A program made the position numbers and the translations under genes. Positions 1-9,919 of a stretch of DNA of 64,000 nt are shown piece after piece. The notes below the pieces were generated by a model. It ran no database searches, was not told the DNA's origin, and saw only the letters and a program-made list of their open reading frames with translations. Location: assembly GCA_012931725.1 (NCBI GenBank), contig CM022946.1, positions 53,142,999 to 53,206,998 of the forward strand, written 5' to 3'. Within the stretch, counting starts at the first letter, position 1. The number at the start of each line of letters is the position of its first letter. This stretch comes from Litsea cubeba. Lineage: Eukaryota; Streptophyta; Magnoliopsida; Laurales; Lauraceae.

Positions 1-454
1 ATGAGACTTTTCCGTTTTCTGCGCACCTGTTCGCTCGAGCATTCACGAACAGTTAGAAGATATACCCACAAGCTCATTTACCTCAGTCTGTACCTCGACC
101 TAAGGACTGTAGTTATTCTTGCAAAGAATCCACTGACACGACATCCACCGTGCCTCGTTCTCCTTACTTGAACTCCTTGCACCTTGCTAGTTAAGATGAG
201 CTATCTTCTCTTTCAGAAAAGCAGAAGCAACAATGACCTTCTAGAGCAGCCTTCAGAACGATCTCTCAATGGCTCTAGAGAATAAACTCTCTCTAAGATA
301 TCTCTGACTCAGATTAGTGAGAGTAGTTGTGGTACCTTCTAGGGTTGAGAGTAATACCCTACATATAGCCCCAAATTCGTACCTATGACTTAGTGCACAA
401 GTAGGACTCAACTTGGGAAACAGAGTCTCAAAGGGAAACAAATTCGTACAAAAT

Positions 455-494
455 ATGAGACTTTTCCATTTTCTGCGCACCTGTTCGCTCGAGC
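455..494 (+). repeat. Second copy of a 40-bp direct repeat (first copy 1-40)
   Basis: Positions 1-40 and 455-494 match except for one base (g/a at repeat position 14). Each ends in a TCGCTCGAGC word; after it the copies diverge. The first copy is cut by the window edge, so the true repeat may be longer. Confidence 0.7.
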
Positions 495-569
495 GAACCC
501 TTCATCCACTCGAGCGAATGAGGTTCTGTCTCGCGATCGCTCGAGCGAATATGTGGACGCTCGAGCGAG
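484..569. repeat. Palindromic word cluster 1 (CGCTCGAGCG)
   Basis: Four copies of the self-complementary word CGCTCGAGCG or a close variant lie near 486, 508, 538 and 558, spaced about 20-30 bp. Flanking bases often extend it to TTCGCTCGAGCGAA. The same word is clustered in two other repeat families here (21587-21667 and 23481-23613). Confidence 0.85.
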
Positions 570-1214
570 CTCCTTGCTGGATGGAAGATAAAGAAAATCA
601 GCACTCTTTTCTTCTAGCTTTCTTCTTCTAATGCTTTCAGACTTTTCTTCTTAGAGTCCTTCCCTCTTCTATCTTCGGACTCATTTTCTAAATAAAAGAT
701 ACAACTCAAAGATCCTTAGAGTTTTGTCCAACATAAATTAGCCAATACAATAAAATACTAACACATACATGATTTGTGGCTTGAGCCTTGTTGGTAGAAG
801 AGACACTTGCGCATTTGCCTCTTTTGTGGAGATGTCGTAATAGTTACACCGTGGGCTCTCTAAAAACGACAAGGGACCGAATATTGCTTGGGTTTGAGTC
901 CCCTGTGGCAACTGAGACACACGTAGAGATAATCTGAACCTTCAAAATAAATTTCATATTATCTACTGTTATAACTTTAAAGTTGCAGTTAATAAGGTGT
1001 GAGTCTCAAGTCCCAACATACGACTGAGTCAGAATCATGACTAATAAATGGAGGGTCATGTTTATAGCCGAATTCGGCACTAGTGTGGGGTTGGGTTGTA
1101 CCCGTACCTCAAATCCTTAATTTTTTTTTTGGTAAACACATCATATTCTTGTTAGTCCGGGATGTTTTTTCTGAACGGAGCATAGTTCTTATAACAGTAA
1201 ATTAACATAGTTGG

Positions 1215-2155
1215 TGTGTGGGGAGATTTCCAGAACCACAGGATTAAGCTAATCGCAGCCATCAGATGAGGTTAAGCATTCTCACGTGCCATCCTCGTGC
1301 CATCCACGTGGCACCAAGCTCACCCCGACTACCAGGACAGGAGGCCCGGCCGAAGTCAGGCAGCTCCGGGCCCTTAGCGCCGAACTGGCCCACCTCGGGC
1401 GTCATCTCGGCAAGGAGCTCCACCTCGGCTGAGCCACCCCGGGTACCATCTCGACAGAAAGCTCCGCCTCGGCTGAAGAGGCCGGGACAGAAGCCGAAGC
1501 AAGAGAGAACTACACTTGCGCCCCTCATCCCCCACGTCATCAGGCACGTGGAGGGATAGGGGCACGAGCTAGTGGGGCAGACGCGACATCCAGCCGCCCA
1601 CGATCTTCGCCAGATCCTTGACAGAACGGCATCCAGCGGCTGAGGCCACATCAGGGCAGGGCCCGAGGGCAGATCCGCTGGTACCCCTACCGCCAAAGGC
1701 GCCCAACAGGATCTGGCCCAACAAGATGTGCATTAAATGCGATGTGGGCTGACCCGATGGGCATTTAATGCATAGTGGGCTGGATTGGACCACAATTAAT
1801 GCAATGTGGGCTGATTGTGACTTCCCAGTCAAATCGTGGGACCCACACCACAATATCTTGCAAAGATACGATCCAAACTCTATAAATAGAGGCTCAACCC
1901 ACCATCTAAGGTACGCCATTTTTCATACCAGAGCCGTTACTCTGTCTCTCTTCTCCCTCTCCTTCCATTGTTCCAGTTCCCATACTGACTTTGGCATCGG
2001 AGAGCCTTGCGCCGCCCAGGCTAGGGTCCTCTGACCGTTTGTTCTTCCCTTTCAGGCTTTCGGACGGCATCCAGACATTCCCAGTCACCATCATCTTCTC
2101 GGATAAGTCCTGTAAGGCACCCTCTTATTGTGGGTCATTATTTTCTGCACCTACA
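1215..2155 (+). repeat. Tat1 5' LTR (941 bp)
   Basis: Aligns without gaps to 9920-10860 at a constant offset of 8705. Differences are C/T, A/G, T/C, G/A and T/C. It contains the promoter TATA box and a CT-rich leader. Confidence 0.95.
1880..1889 (+). promoter_or_regulatory. TATA box of Tat1 5' LTR
   Basis: CTATAAATAG lies 267 bp before the LTR end. The equivalent site in the 3' LTR is near 10585. A CT-rich segment follows (1930-1975), as expected for an RNA polymerase II leader. Confidence 0.75.
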
Positions 2156-2157
2156 AT

Positions 2158-2174
2158 TGCCGCCGTCTGTGGGA
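2158..2174 (+). other. Primer-binding-site-like sequence of Tat1
   Basis: TGCCGCCGTCTGTGGGA starts two bases after the LTR end. Tat2 has TGGCGCCGTCTGTGGGGA at the same place (39076). This word is common immediately downstream of 5' LTRs in plant Ty3/gypsy elements; I do not assign the primer tRNA. The Tat1 version differs at base 3 and lacks one G. Confidence 0.6.
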
Positions 2175-2250
2175 AAGCAATATCCCAGCCTTCCCAACCT
2201 TCTCCAAATCTTTCCAAACAGTCTTTCTAAACCTCAATCTCTCAGAAGCC

Positions 2251-4029
2251 ATGCCACCGAAAGCTAAGAAAGGCGGAGAATCCTCAAGACCAGTCCTCGA
2301 GCTGCTACCACCGTCAACGGACGTCCCTCCTCAGGGACGGTCCCGAACGGTCCAAGGCACACCCGCAGGCGAGGGGCGCCTGGGCTCCCAACTCTTTGTC
2401 GAGATCCCATTCCAAGAGGGAGTCGAGGCCTCGCTCTCAACGGACGAAACCGTGCCACCCTGACGCGACGAGCACCGGCGCGAACGTCCTCGGAAGGACA
2501 AAGCCGTGGCCGTAGGAGAGACGCGCCACGTTCAACCTCCAGCCGCTGGAGGAGACGTCGCAGCCCAAGACGCTCTTCTCCAGAAGCAGGAGCAGTTAGT
2601 CAGAGAGCTCCATCAGCTCCAACAGCAGCTGAGGGCAGTGCAGACTGTCTCCTCCTTGAGGCAAGTCTCTGAGCCTCGAGGAAAAAAGAGGGACGCCCCC
2701 AGCAGGGCGGCCCAGCCTCCCCGCGAGGAACTCAGAAATCATCTGAACCAGAAACGGAGCCAGATCCGTGACGAGGGCTCGAGCAACAGCCGAAGTCACC
2801 ATAGCCGCGACGGCCGAACTCATAGCCGTCGTAGCCCGAGCCATCACAAGCGAAAGCCCAGAGCTCAGACTCCAGAGAAGGACGATGAGCAAGAGCGATT
2901 CGACAAACGCGTCAGGCTAGCTCTTCAGCACAACTTGGACATGCAGGACCAGAAGCAGATCTGCGGTCACACCGATCTGGGGGGCTCGCCCTTCACAAAA
3001 GAAATCGAGCGCACCCCCTTGCCCAGAAAGTTCTCCGTCCCGCGGTTCATCCCCTAAGACGGATTGTCCGACCCGTCTGCACACCTCCGACACTTCTCCC
3101 AGAAGATGTCCATCTGGGGGAACGAGGGTCACCTAAACTGTAAAATCTTCTCCTCCAGTTTGGGTGACCTCCCCCTAAAGTGGTTATGCTCTCTCCAGGA
3201 GCAATCGGTTTCCAGTTGGAAGGAGCTCCAGCTCTCCTTCCTGAAGAAGTTCCAAGCCTACATCGTCGTCCCCAAGAAGGAAGGGGACCTCCTCGCCCTG
3301 AGAATGAAGCAGGGCGAAACCCTCGCCAAGTTCGCCCAGCGATTCTGGGCGGTCCACAGCCAGATCGAGGGCTCGAGGGAAGGGATAGCGATCTACGCCT
3401 TCCAGCATGCCCTGATCCCCGGCAGCGACTTGCGGAAGGACTTGGCCGGGAACTCCCCAGAATCCATGCCAGAGTTGATGTCCCGGGTGAAGCGCTTCAT
3501 CGCCCAGGAGGAAGACGAGATCCGAGCTAGGGATCAGGACGGGCATCCGGAGCCCGAGCAGAAGAGTAGCCAGCCTCGGCAGAGAGGCGGGAGGCCCTCC
3601 CAGCAGCAGGAGCCCAAGCAGGCCTGGGTCTCCGGTTCGGCGAAACCTTCGTCGTCCAGGTCTGGGGGCACCTGGAAGCCCAGACCTCCCACCAGCGCCA
3701 GTCAGAGCGTCAACGTCGTCTTCAAGGAGCCGATCTACCGTATCCTGACCAAGATAAAGACCAAGCCATTCTTCAAGAAGTGGCCTCCGCCCTTGAGGAA
3801 TGAGGCCGCCTCCGGCAGCCGGAGTAAGCTCTACTGCTCTTACCACAAAGGTAGCGGGCACAAGACCGAGGACTGCAATTCCTTGCAGTGGTATCTGGAG
3901 AAGTTGGCCGAAGAAGGCCACATTCCAGAGTTCGTTGAGGCAGGAGATGCTGGCGGGAGCGAGGGCCGAGTTCACCAGAGCGCAGCCCAGGCTCGAGACA
4001 GTGAGGATTCAGAGAAGATCATTACGTGA
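2251..4029 (+). pseudogene. Tat1 gag, two in-frame stops
   Basis: One reading frame runs from ATG 2251 to TGA 4027, broken by TGA at 2461 and TAA at 3055. Gag forms the RNA-packaging shell of the element. The start peptide MPPKAKKGGE is shared with Tat2 gag. Order along the frame: basic, Gln-rich coiled-coil-like region (about 2500-2700); Arg/Ser-rich stretch; conserved capsid core (3064-3540) with RHFSQKM and WLCSLQE; charged linker; zinc knuckle CX2HX4HX4C at about 3835-3876. The TGA could derive from a CGA codon (CpG decay); the TAA falls where a Tyr codon is expected from Tat2. After 4020 the frame joins unrelated sequence where Tat2 continues into protease. Readthrough cannot be excluded, but two stops suggest a dead gag supplied in trans. 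Confidence 0.9.
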
Positions 4030-4253
4030 TCCAGCTGTGCGACTCCCCAGCGGTTACCTCCTCAGCTCGGATGCCCTCCTACAAGACACCCGCCGACAGA
4101 GAGCCAAACAAGGGGGAGTTGGCCCCGAGCTGGCATGGCCCGTTCAGAATAGTCTCACTGGCAGGAAAGTCAGCCTACAAGCTCGAAGACTTGGAAGGCA
4201 AGCCGCTGCCGAGACCGTGGAATGCATCCCACTTGAAGAAATTTTATTTCTAA
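4026..4253 (+). pseudogene. Integrase C-terminal remnant of Tat1 pol
   Basis: This 75-codon frame contains KGELAPSWHGPF followed by SAYKLEDLEGKPLPRPWN and HLKKFYF, the GPF/Y-type C-terminal module of Ty3/gypsy integrase. Everything between the end of gag and this module is missing: protease, reverse transcriptase, both RNase H domains, and the integrase zinc and DDE regions. The deletion junction lies at about 4020-4080. Tat2 keeps these domains over roughly 5.6 kb (40.9-46.5 kb, excluding its solo LTR insertion), which indicates the size of the loss. The ATG at 4026 is probably not a real start. Confidence 0.85.
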
Positions 4254-4320
4254 TGATGTAATGAATCTCAGATTCAATGAAAGCAGCCTTCACCTTGTCA
4301 TCAACTTGTCATCTCGACGG

Positions 4321-5575
4321 ATCGGGCCCACCGCCCTGGAATAGACCTCGAGTCCAGACTCGGTCGTTTCCTAAAGCTCCTAGCCTTGGGCTATGGAGAA
4401 GGCCTCGAGTTCACACTCGGCCGGGATCGGGCCCACCGCCCTGGAACAGACCTCGAGTCCAGACTCGGTCGTTTCCTAAAGCTCCTAGCCTTGGGCTATG
4501 GAGAAGGCCTCGAGTTCACACTCGGCCGGGATTGGGCCCACCGCCCTGGAAGAGACCTCGAGTCCAGACTCGGTCGATTCCTAAAGCTCCTAGCCTTGGG
4601 CTATGGAGAAGGCCTCGAGTTCACACTCGGCCGGGATTGGGCCCACCGCCCTGGAAGAGACCTCGAGTCCAGACTCGGTCGATTCCTAAAGCTCCTAGCC
4701 TTCCCAAGGCCTCGAGTTCACACTCGGCCGGGATTGGGCCCACCGCCCTGGAAGAGACCTCGAGTCCAGACTCGGTCGATTCCTAAAGCTCCTAGCCTTG
4801 GGCTATGGAGAAGGCCTCGAGTTCACACTCGGCCGGGATCGGGCCCACCGCCCTGGAAGAGACCTCGAGTCCAGACTCGGTCGATTCCTAAAGCTCCTAG
4901 CCTTGGGCTATGGAGAAGGCCTCGAGTTCACACTCGGCCGGGATCGGGCCCACCGCCCTGGAAGAGACCTCGAGTCCAGACTCGGTCGATTCCTAAAGCT
5001 CCTAGCCTTGGGCTATGGAGAAGGCCTCGAGTTCACACTCGGCCGGGATCGGGCCCACCGCCCTGGAAGAGACCTCGAGTCCAGACTCGGTCGATTCCTA
5101 AAGCTCCTAGCCTTGGGCTATGGAGAAGGCCTCGAGTTCACACTCGGCCGGGATCGGGCCCACCGCCCTGGAAGAGACCTCGAGTCCAGACTCGGTCGAT
5201 TCCTAAAGCTCCTAGCCTTGGGCTATGGAGAAGGCCTCGAGTTCACACTCGGCCGGGATCGGGCCCACCGCCCTGGAAGAGACCTCGAGTCCAGACTCGG
5301 TCGATTCCTAAAGCTCTTAGCCTTGGGCTATGGAGAAGGCCTCGAGTTCACACTCGGCCGGGATTGGGCCCACCGCCCTGGAAGAGACCTCGAGTCCAGA
5401 CTCGGTCGATTCCTAAAGCTCCTAGCCATGGGCTATGGAGAAGGCCTCGAGTTCACACTCGGCCGGGATTGGGCCCACCGCCCTGGAAAAGACCTCGAGT
5501 CCCGACTCGGTCGATTCCTAAAGCTCCTAGCCTTGGGCTACGGAGAAGGCCTCGAGTTCGGACACTCGGCCGGAT
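4321..5575 (+). repeat. 105-bp tandem array, about 12 units, in Tat1 3' region
   Basis: Unit starts fall at 4321, 4426, 4531, 4636, 4733, 4838, 4943, 5048, 5153, 5258, 5363 and 5468. All spacings are 105 bp except one of 97 bp. Units are nearly identical, varying at a few sites (ATCGGG/ATTGGG; one CTTAGC). Each unit has two XhoI words (CTCGAG), each opening a small hairpin with CGAGT/ACTCG arms and a 4-base loop. Because 105 is a multiple of three, frames stay open through the array, so the long ORFs here are probably incidental. Tandem arrays in the 3' untranslated region are a known feature of Tat/Ogre elements. Confidence 0.95.
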
Positions 5576-5830
5576 TCCTAAGATCAGGGTTTTTACACCC
5601 CTCAAAGTTCATCGCCGAGCTCACGCCTCCACAGCCGAGACCAGGGGAATGATGGCTCCACTTCGGCATCAGGCAGCTCGTCTCAGCCAAAGCCAGCCAT
5701 TCAGGCCAAGGGCAGCTTTCCATAGGAAGAGAGCTGCGCCAGTACTCAAACACAAATGCAAGCATTCCAGAACAATGCAAAGAAAGAGAAGAACTCAAAA
5801 GCATTGAATACTGTTTGGGTAATCATAAAA
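5576..5830. other. Non-repeat stretch between array and antisense unit
   Basis: About 250 bp follow the last 105-bp unit. ORFs that cross it are continuations of the open frames of the array and carry no recognised motif. I see no regulatory or coding feature that I can support. Confidence 0.4.
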
Positions 5831-6018
5831 TTCCTCCCTTTTATTCATTGAAAACTGCTTTATTACAAGGGCTACAGAACAGAAAGCAAAGTACAGAAAG
5901 GAGGATCACAGTCCTCTAAAAACAGAAAATAGAGTAACTGGAAAACTCTGGATCGAAGACGCCGAAGACGCCGGATCGTCGCTTGGAGGCTCTGAGCGAT
6001 CCTGAATTTCACAGAGCT

Positions 6019-6447
6019 CTATAACACGCTATGGCCGGCCAGACCAAAAGCATCGCACAGCCCCTCCAGTTCGGAGGCCCTGGACCTCGCTGGGCTCTGC
6101 AACACCCTCGGCGGCCAGTGGGACCAGCCAAGCTTGGAGAAACCCCCGGAGCAGCAGGGCCTCAATCCCGCCTTCCGTACGACGGGCGCACAGGGCCGTG
6201 TCGGACGAGAATGCGCCACCGTCCCCCCGTAGCGCATCCTCATTCTGTCTGGCCAGGGACGGATGGCCGTGGACCCGCGTTCAGAGAGCGCGTGGGCCAC
6301 GGGGAGTTCCTTCAGAGAGCGCGCAGACCATGATAGCCTTCCCCCCTCGGGGATAGCCCTCCAACGGCGCAGGGTTCCCCCCGGATCAAGTAATTTCGGA
6401 CACCTCCCGGACATGGTTCCTACAGCTAAGTTCTTTTCTTCTCCCAT
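6019..6447 (-). CDS. Short antisense ORF of unknown function (second antisense unit)
   Basis: A 142-codon minus-strand ORF follows a strong minus-strand TATA box (6472-6465). Its first ATG (6447) is only about 18 bp from the TATA box, so a transcript starting 25-30 bp downstream would use the internal ATG at 6414. It ends before a region (5830-5880) that on the minus strand reads AATAAA twice, as a polyadenylation region would. The protein is Arg/Pro/Gly-rich and I recognise no family. It may be a remnant of a longer antisense gene or a non-coding transcript. Its 3' region resembles that of the large antisense gene upstream (6720-6820), which hints that the two units are related. Confidence 0.35.
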   Translation of the reverse strand: MGEEKNLAVGTMSGRCPKLLDPGGTLRRWRAIPEGGRLSWSARSLKELPVAHALSERGSTAIRPWPDRMRMRYGGTVAHSRPTRPCAPVVRKAGLRPCCSGGFSKLGWSHWPPRVLQSPARSRASELEGLCDAFGLAGHSVL

Positions 6448-6464
6448 GGCGAGCTAGCCACCCC

Positions 6465-6472
6465 TATTTATA
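6465..6472 (-). promoter_or_regulatory. Minus-strand TATA box inside Tat1
   Basis: On the minus strand this reads TATAAATA in the context CCTATAAATAGGGG, a near-ideal plant TATA box facing away from the LTR direction. It would drive an antisense transcript ending near 5830. Confidence 0.6.
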
Positions 6473-6848
6473 GGAAGGAGAAGGACTCGGTCTCCGAAAG
6501 AAGTTATAAGGGCGAAGTCTCCCACGCGTTACTGGGGATGCACGGCTGTTGACCAACGATCCCTATGGCGCCACGTGGAGACATCCGTCCGATTCCCTCG
6601 CCAGCTGTGCCGCCTTGTTTATTACTATTTATGGTCTCCAGAATACAGAAAATCAGCACTGACAGTTTGACTCTTTCTACCTCAAGGGCCACGCCGCACA
6701 GTAAAGGCATTCAATATCATTCATTGCATATACAGAAATGAAAGAGAGACAAATGCAAAGAGAAAATGCACAAGTGAAGAAGCTCGATTTTCATTGATTG
6801 CAAAAAATGATTACAAGGCCGAGATGCAAGACAGAAGGAGTCCGGCCA

Positions 6849-9392
6849 CTATGGTTTCGGCGATTCCACTAGGTCGATCACCACATCTGATGGACCAGTG
6901 GACTCGGCCGGAATCATGACTCCGCTCGGAGCATCGCAGGCGGAGGAGGCTTCGACTGGTACCTCAGCCGAACCAGGAGCAGAAGAGGTCTCACCCTGAG
7001 GCACGGCCAAAGCCTCACTGGCGACTGGGGCATCGCTCGAGACCGGGGCAGCTGGAGCGTCGTCAGCAGCAGGAGCTTCGACCGGGGCGCTTTCAGTTGC
7101 GGGAGCTTCGACCGGGGCACTATCAGTGGCAGGTGCGGAGCTCGGCTCGGGATCCAGGTCCGAATACTTTGGCAGGTCCTGATAGACAGGATGGTCTTCA
7201 GGGACCCCCGCACGTCTCAGTGCGGCCAGGCATCCTTCCTCGAACAAGATTGCGGTGATCTCCTCCACCTGCTTCTCGTACAGCTCAGTGGCTCGATCTA
7301 CCCCATCCTGGAAGGCGGACTGGGCCTCGGCCTGAAGAGAGGCCTTTTCCTTCACCAACTTCTCCCTCTCAGCGCGACCAGCCAAGACCTCCCCTCGCAG
7401 CTTCGTCCCCTCAGCAGCAGATTCGGCCTTCAATCTGGCCAGCTCAGACTCCAGTTCGGCGGTCTTCTTGTTCTTCATCCAAAGCTCGCCTTTCATATGG
7501 TTGGCCCTGGACGAAAGTTCGGCGTTCTCGGTCAGAACCGATGCCAATCGAGCGGACTCTCCAGCGCTGGCCACCTTGAGCCCCTCCATTTCCTTCCGCT
7601 GCTCGTCCAGCTCCTTCTTCAGCTTCTCCCGCTCGGACTCCAGGCGGGTCATTCTCGCAGCGTTCCTATCCCTCCTTCCCACCACGGTTAGGAGCCTCTG
7701 CACGTTCTGCGAATGGAAACAGATAGTCAGGTTCGACCAAGATACTTGAAGAATGAAGAAAAGCGTTGCAAACACTTACCCGAAGACTATCCTGGATCGC
7801 CGAGACCATCAGGCCCTCATCCTCGAACCTATCGTGCGCCTCCATGTCTCTTGGCAGAGCACAAGCCTTGGCGAGAGCCCCAATCACCTCGGCATTTCCC
7901 AGCAATCGGTCTTCAACGTTCAGGGGTTTGCCGGTAGAGGTTTCCATTTTCGGCTTCCACGGTGCTGGGGCAGTTCGGGGCCCGGAGGCCGATCCGGACC
8001 CTTGCCCCGGCGAGATGAGAGGCTCGCGCGCTGGACCAACAGCCGACTTGCTGACCGGCGCACTCTTTTCGGCCGGCGCACACTTTTCCTTCGGCGCGCT
8101 CTTCTCGCCTCCCTTTTCAGCTGGAGCTTTGGACCCAGGGGCTCGTTCAGGAGTTTTGCCCTTCGACTGCAGATCAGCCTTCGAGCTCTTCTCCCCCGCC
8201 TTGGATTTCTTCCTGGGCGGGGACCCCTCCTTCGAGCGGTCCGGCGAGCGTTGCCGGGCTCCCCCGCTCGGGGCAGGGGCAGTAGCAGAGAGTACCAGCG
8301 CCCGCCAGACCCGAAGCAGCACGAGTACCGGCAGGCGACGGGGCTCCAGAAGACACTGACCTCTGCTTAAACTTAGCAGCCAGGTCCTTGACAGCGAGCT
8401 CCCTCGAGCTTCCCTCCATGTCCTCTCGATCAGAGAGATAAGCTTCCACTCGATCAGAGAGATAAGCTTCCACTATCTGCGACAAGTCCGGCAGCTCCGG
8501 ATCGGAAGTGGACGCCTCGGCTCCAGACGCAGTTCGGTCGGCGACGGGATCGGTCAAGGGGACCCCGCTAAACACCGCAACTGATACGGTCGGACGGTCA
8601 GGGTGTGTCTCGTCCGCCTCAGGTACTCCAGTCCTGTGGTAGTGGCCGCGATACCTCGGCGTGTACCCAAGCAGCTTCCAAGCTGACCTGGTCTCGTGCC
8701 CCTTGTACCGTTCGACCTTGTTGATGTCGTCGGTATTCCTCCTCCAACCTTCGCTAACAGCTCGGCGTCGCCTTGCACCCGCCTCTGCTCAACAGGCAAA
8801 AAAGAGTATCAGTTCGGCATCAATGAAGTAAGCAAAACAGTAAAGGAGAAAAGCAGTGATGATTACTTGGGACTTCCCCAGGGCGACGTGGGACCGACAA
8901 CCTCCTGTCTTCACCCGGGCCGAACTCCCAGTTCCCCGAGACACAGAAGAAATCCTCCTCAGCATTCTTACTCGAATCCTCCAAGGCTAGGACGAAGCCC
9001 CTTCGCTGCGGCTTCACACGGAGATAGTATCTTCCCTCCCCAGCCTTGCAGATATCATATGTGTCCTCGATGTCGTGAGGGCCTAAGTTGGTCCCCAAGA
9101 TCTCGTTCAGCTTCGCTGTGCCCATGATGACCTTGTAGCCATTGGGCATCAGCTGGCCCGGGGCGAGGGACCAAAGGCTAAGGCAGGCCCTAAGCAGGGG
9201 GTGCAGTGGAAACCTGACCCCACCCTCGATCACAGAGATCAGAGGGAATGGCATCCAGCCGCCGTAGCAGCGATACAGGGCAGCGTCGGCAAGGTCCGCC
9301 GATTTTAGGAGGACCCCCTCCGGAATTTTGAAGGCAGCCCTAAACTCGGCTAAGCCCCCATCGGAATCTACCCTGAATCTAGGGGTGCCCAT
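6849..9392 (-). CDS. Intact four-exon antisense gene of Tat1, PF04195-like (putative gypsy-type transposon family)
   Basis: Minus-strand exons: 9392-8867, 8784-8361, 8266-7780, 7706-6849. Introns are 82, 94 and 73 bp, all GT-AG; donors include GTAAGT and GTCAGT, acceptors GAGCAG and TTCGCAG; the second acceptor (CCCCGAG) is weaker. Exons sum to 2295 nt, exactly 765 codons including the stop, and phases match at every junction. Exon 1 carries RFPLHPLLRACLSLWSLAP, like the plant family annotated PF04195. Exon 2 is basic then acidic with an exact octapeptide duplication (VEAYLSDR twice). Exon 3 is Lys/Pro/Ser-rich. Exon 4 has a long coiled coil (about 7640-7270) then an Ala/Pro/Ser-rich acidic tail. 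ATG 9392 is the only in-frame start before the conserved region. Antisense extra ORFs are known in Tat elements; function unknown. Intactness beside dead gag and pol is notable. Confidence 0.75.
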
Positions 9393-9616
9393 GACTAGAA
9401 GGGGCGACGACGGGAAAAGCCCTAGAAACTGAAAAACCCCAAAAAAGAACCAGACGGAAGAACAGAGCGACTTACAGGGACGAAGAGGCAGATCAAGAGC
9501 AGATCCAGACGCAATCTGCGGTCGTCCTCCTCGAACAGATCTCAGGAACCAGAGTAGAAATCGAAAGCAAAGGCAAAGGCGAAAGAAATCGGGAGCGAGA
9601 AAAAGAAGGGGACGAC

Positions 9617-9630
9617 CCTATTTGTAGAAG
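9617..9630 (-). promoter_or_regulatory. Candidate TATA-like promoter of the antisense gene
   Basis: On the minus strand this reads CTTCTACAAATAGG, about 225 bp upstream of the ATG at 9392. It is weaker than the TATA box at 6472-6465, but the position is right. A possible short 5'-UTR intron (GTAAGT at 9475, TTTTTCAG at 9429) follows; at 47 bp it is unusually short. Confidence 0.4.
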
Positions 9631-9783
9631 GGGGAACCCTCATTTGAGTACCGCCTCCGAATTCGAAGAGACACTTCAAAGCCCGTGCCCGTCAATCAAT
9701 GAGACAACGCAATCGGCGCAGAAGCTACGCGTGTAGCCGTTAGCTCGGTCCCCAAGGCGAACAGGGCAGGGCATTTATTGCTC

Positions 9784-9831
9784 TAAAGAGTTGAAGCGAC
9801 ACCAGGCATAAAGAGTTGAAGCGACACCAGG
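9784..9831 (+). repeat. Two-copy 25-bp tandem repeat
   Basis: A unit beginning TAAAGAGTTGAAGCGACACC occurs at 9784-9808 and again, two bases shorter at its end, at 9809-9831, just upstream of the polypurine tract. Confidence 0.85.
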
Positions 9832-9903
9832 TAATGATCACAGTATCCCCAGACGGATTCTTCTAGCTTTCAACCCCTAAAGGCTAGCACACTCCAGAGG
9901 TCA

Positions 9904-9919
9904 AAAGCTAGGGGGCAAT
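9904..9919 (+). other. Polypurine tract of Tat1
   Basis: AAAGCTAGGGGGCAAT ends immediately before the TG of the 3' LTR at 9920. Element 4 has the analogous GGGGGCATT next to its own LTR (minus strand, 59094 onward). Confidence 0.8.

Larger units (their letters stand above)
1..1209. other. Unassigned repeat-like flank left of Tat1
   Basis: No gene is supported here. A segment at 1-40 recurs with one difference at 455-494, just before a cluster of CGCTCGAGCG palindromes. A pyrimidine-rich stretch (600-670) is followed by AT-rich sequence, which resembles LTR or leader sequence of a decayed element, but I found no paired LTR, TSD or coding domain. The short ORFs have no recognisable motif. The last five bases before Tat1 (1210-1214, GTTGG) are its target-site duplication. 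Confidence 0.5.

Noticed and set aside
1..494. Direct repeat 1-40/455-494 as an LTR pair
   Set aside because: Similarity stops after 40 bases and no TG...CA ends or TSD are visible.
484..569. CRISPR-like array from spaced palindromes
   Set aside because: Repeats are 10-14 bp, spacers are irregular, and the DNA is plant nuclear; no cas genes.
2461..3057. Programmed stop-codon readthrough in Tat1 gag
   Set aside because: Two different stops at different places, neither shared with Tat2 gag, look like mutations; readthrough remains only a remote possibility.
4386..5807. A 473-codon ORF of 35-residue repeats read as a repeat protein
   Set aside because: The 105-bp tandem unit keeps more than one frame open, and no start context or homology supports translation.
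9429..9475. 5'-UTR intron of the Tat1 antisense gene
   Set aside because: Splice words are good but the 47-bp length is below the usual plant minimum; left as a possibility only.
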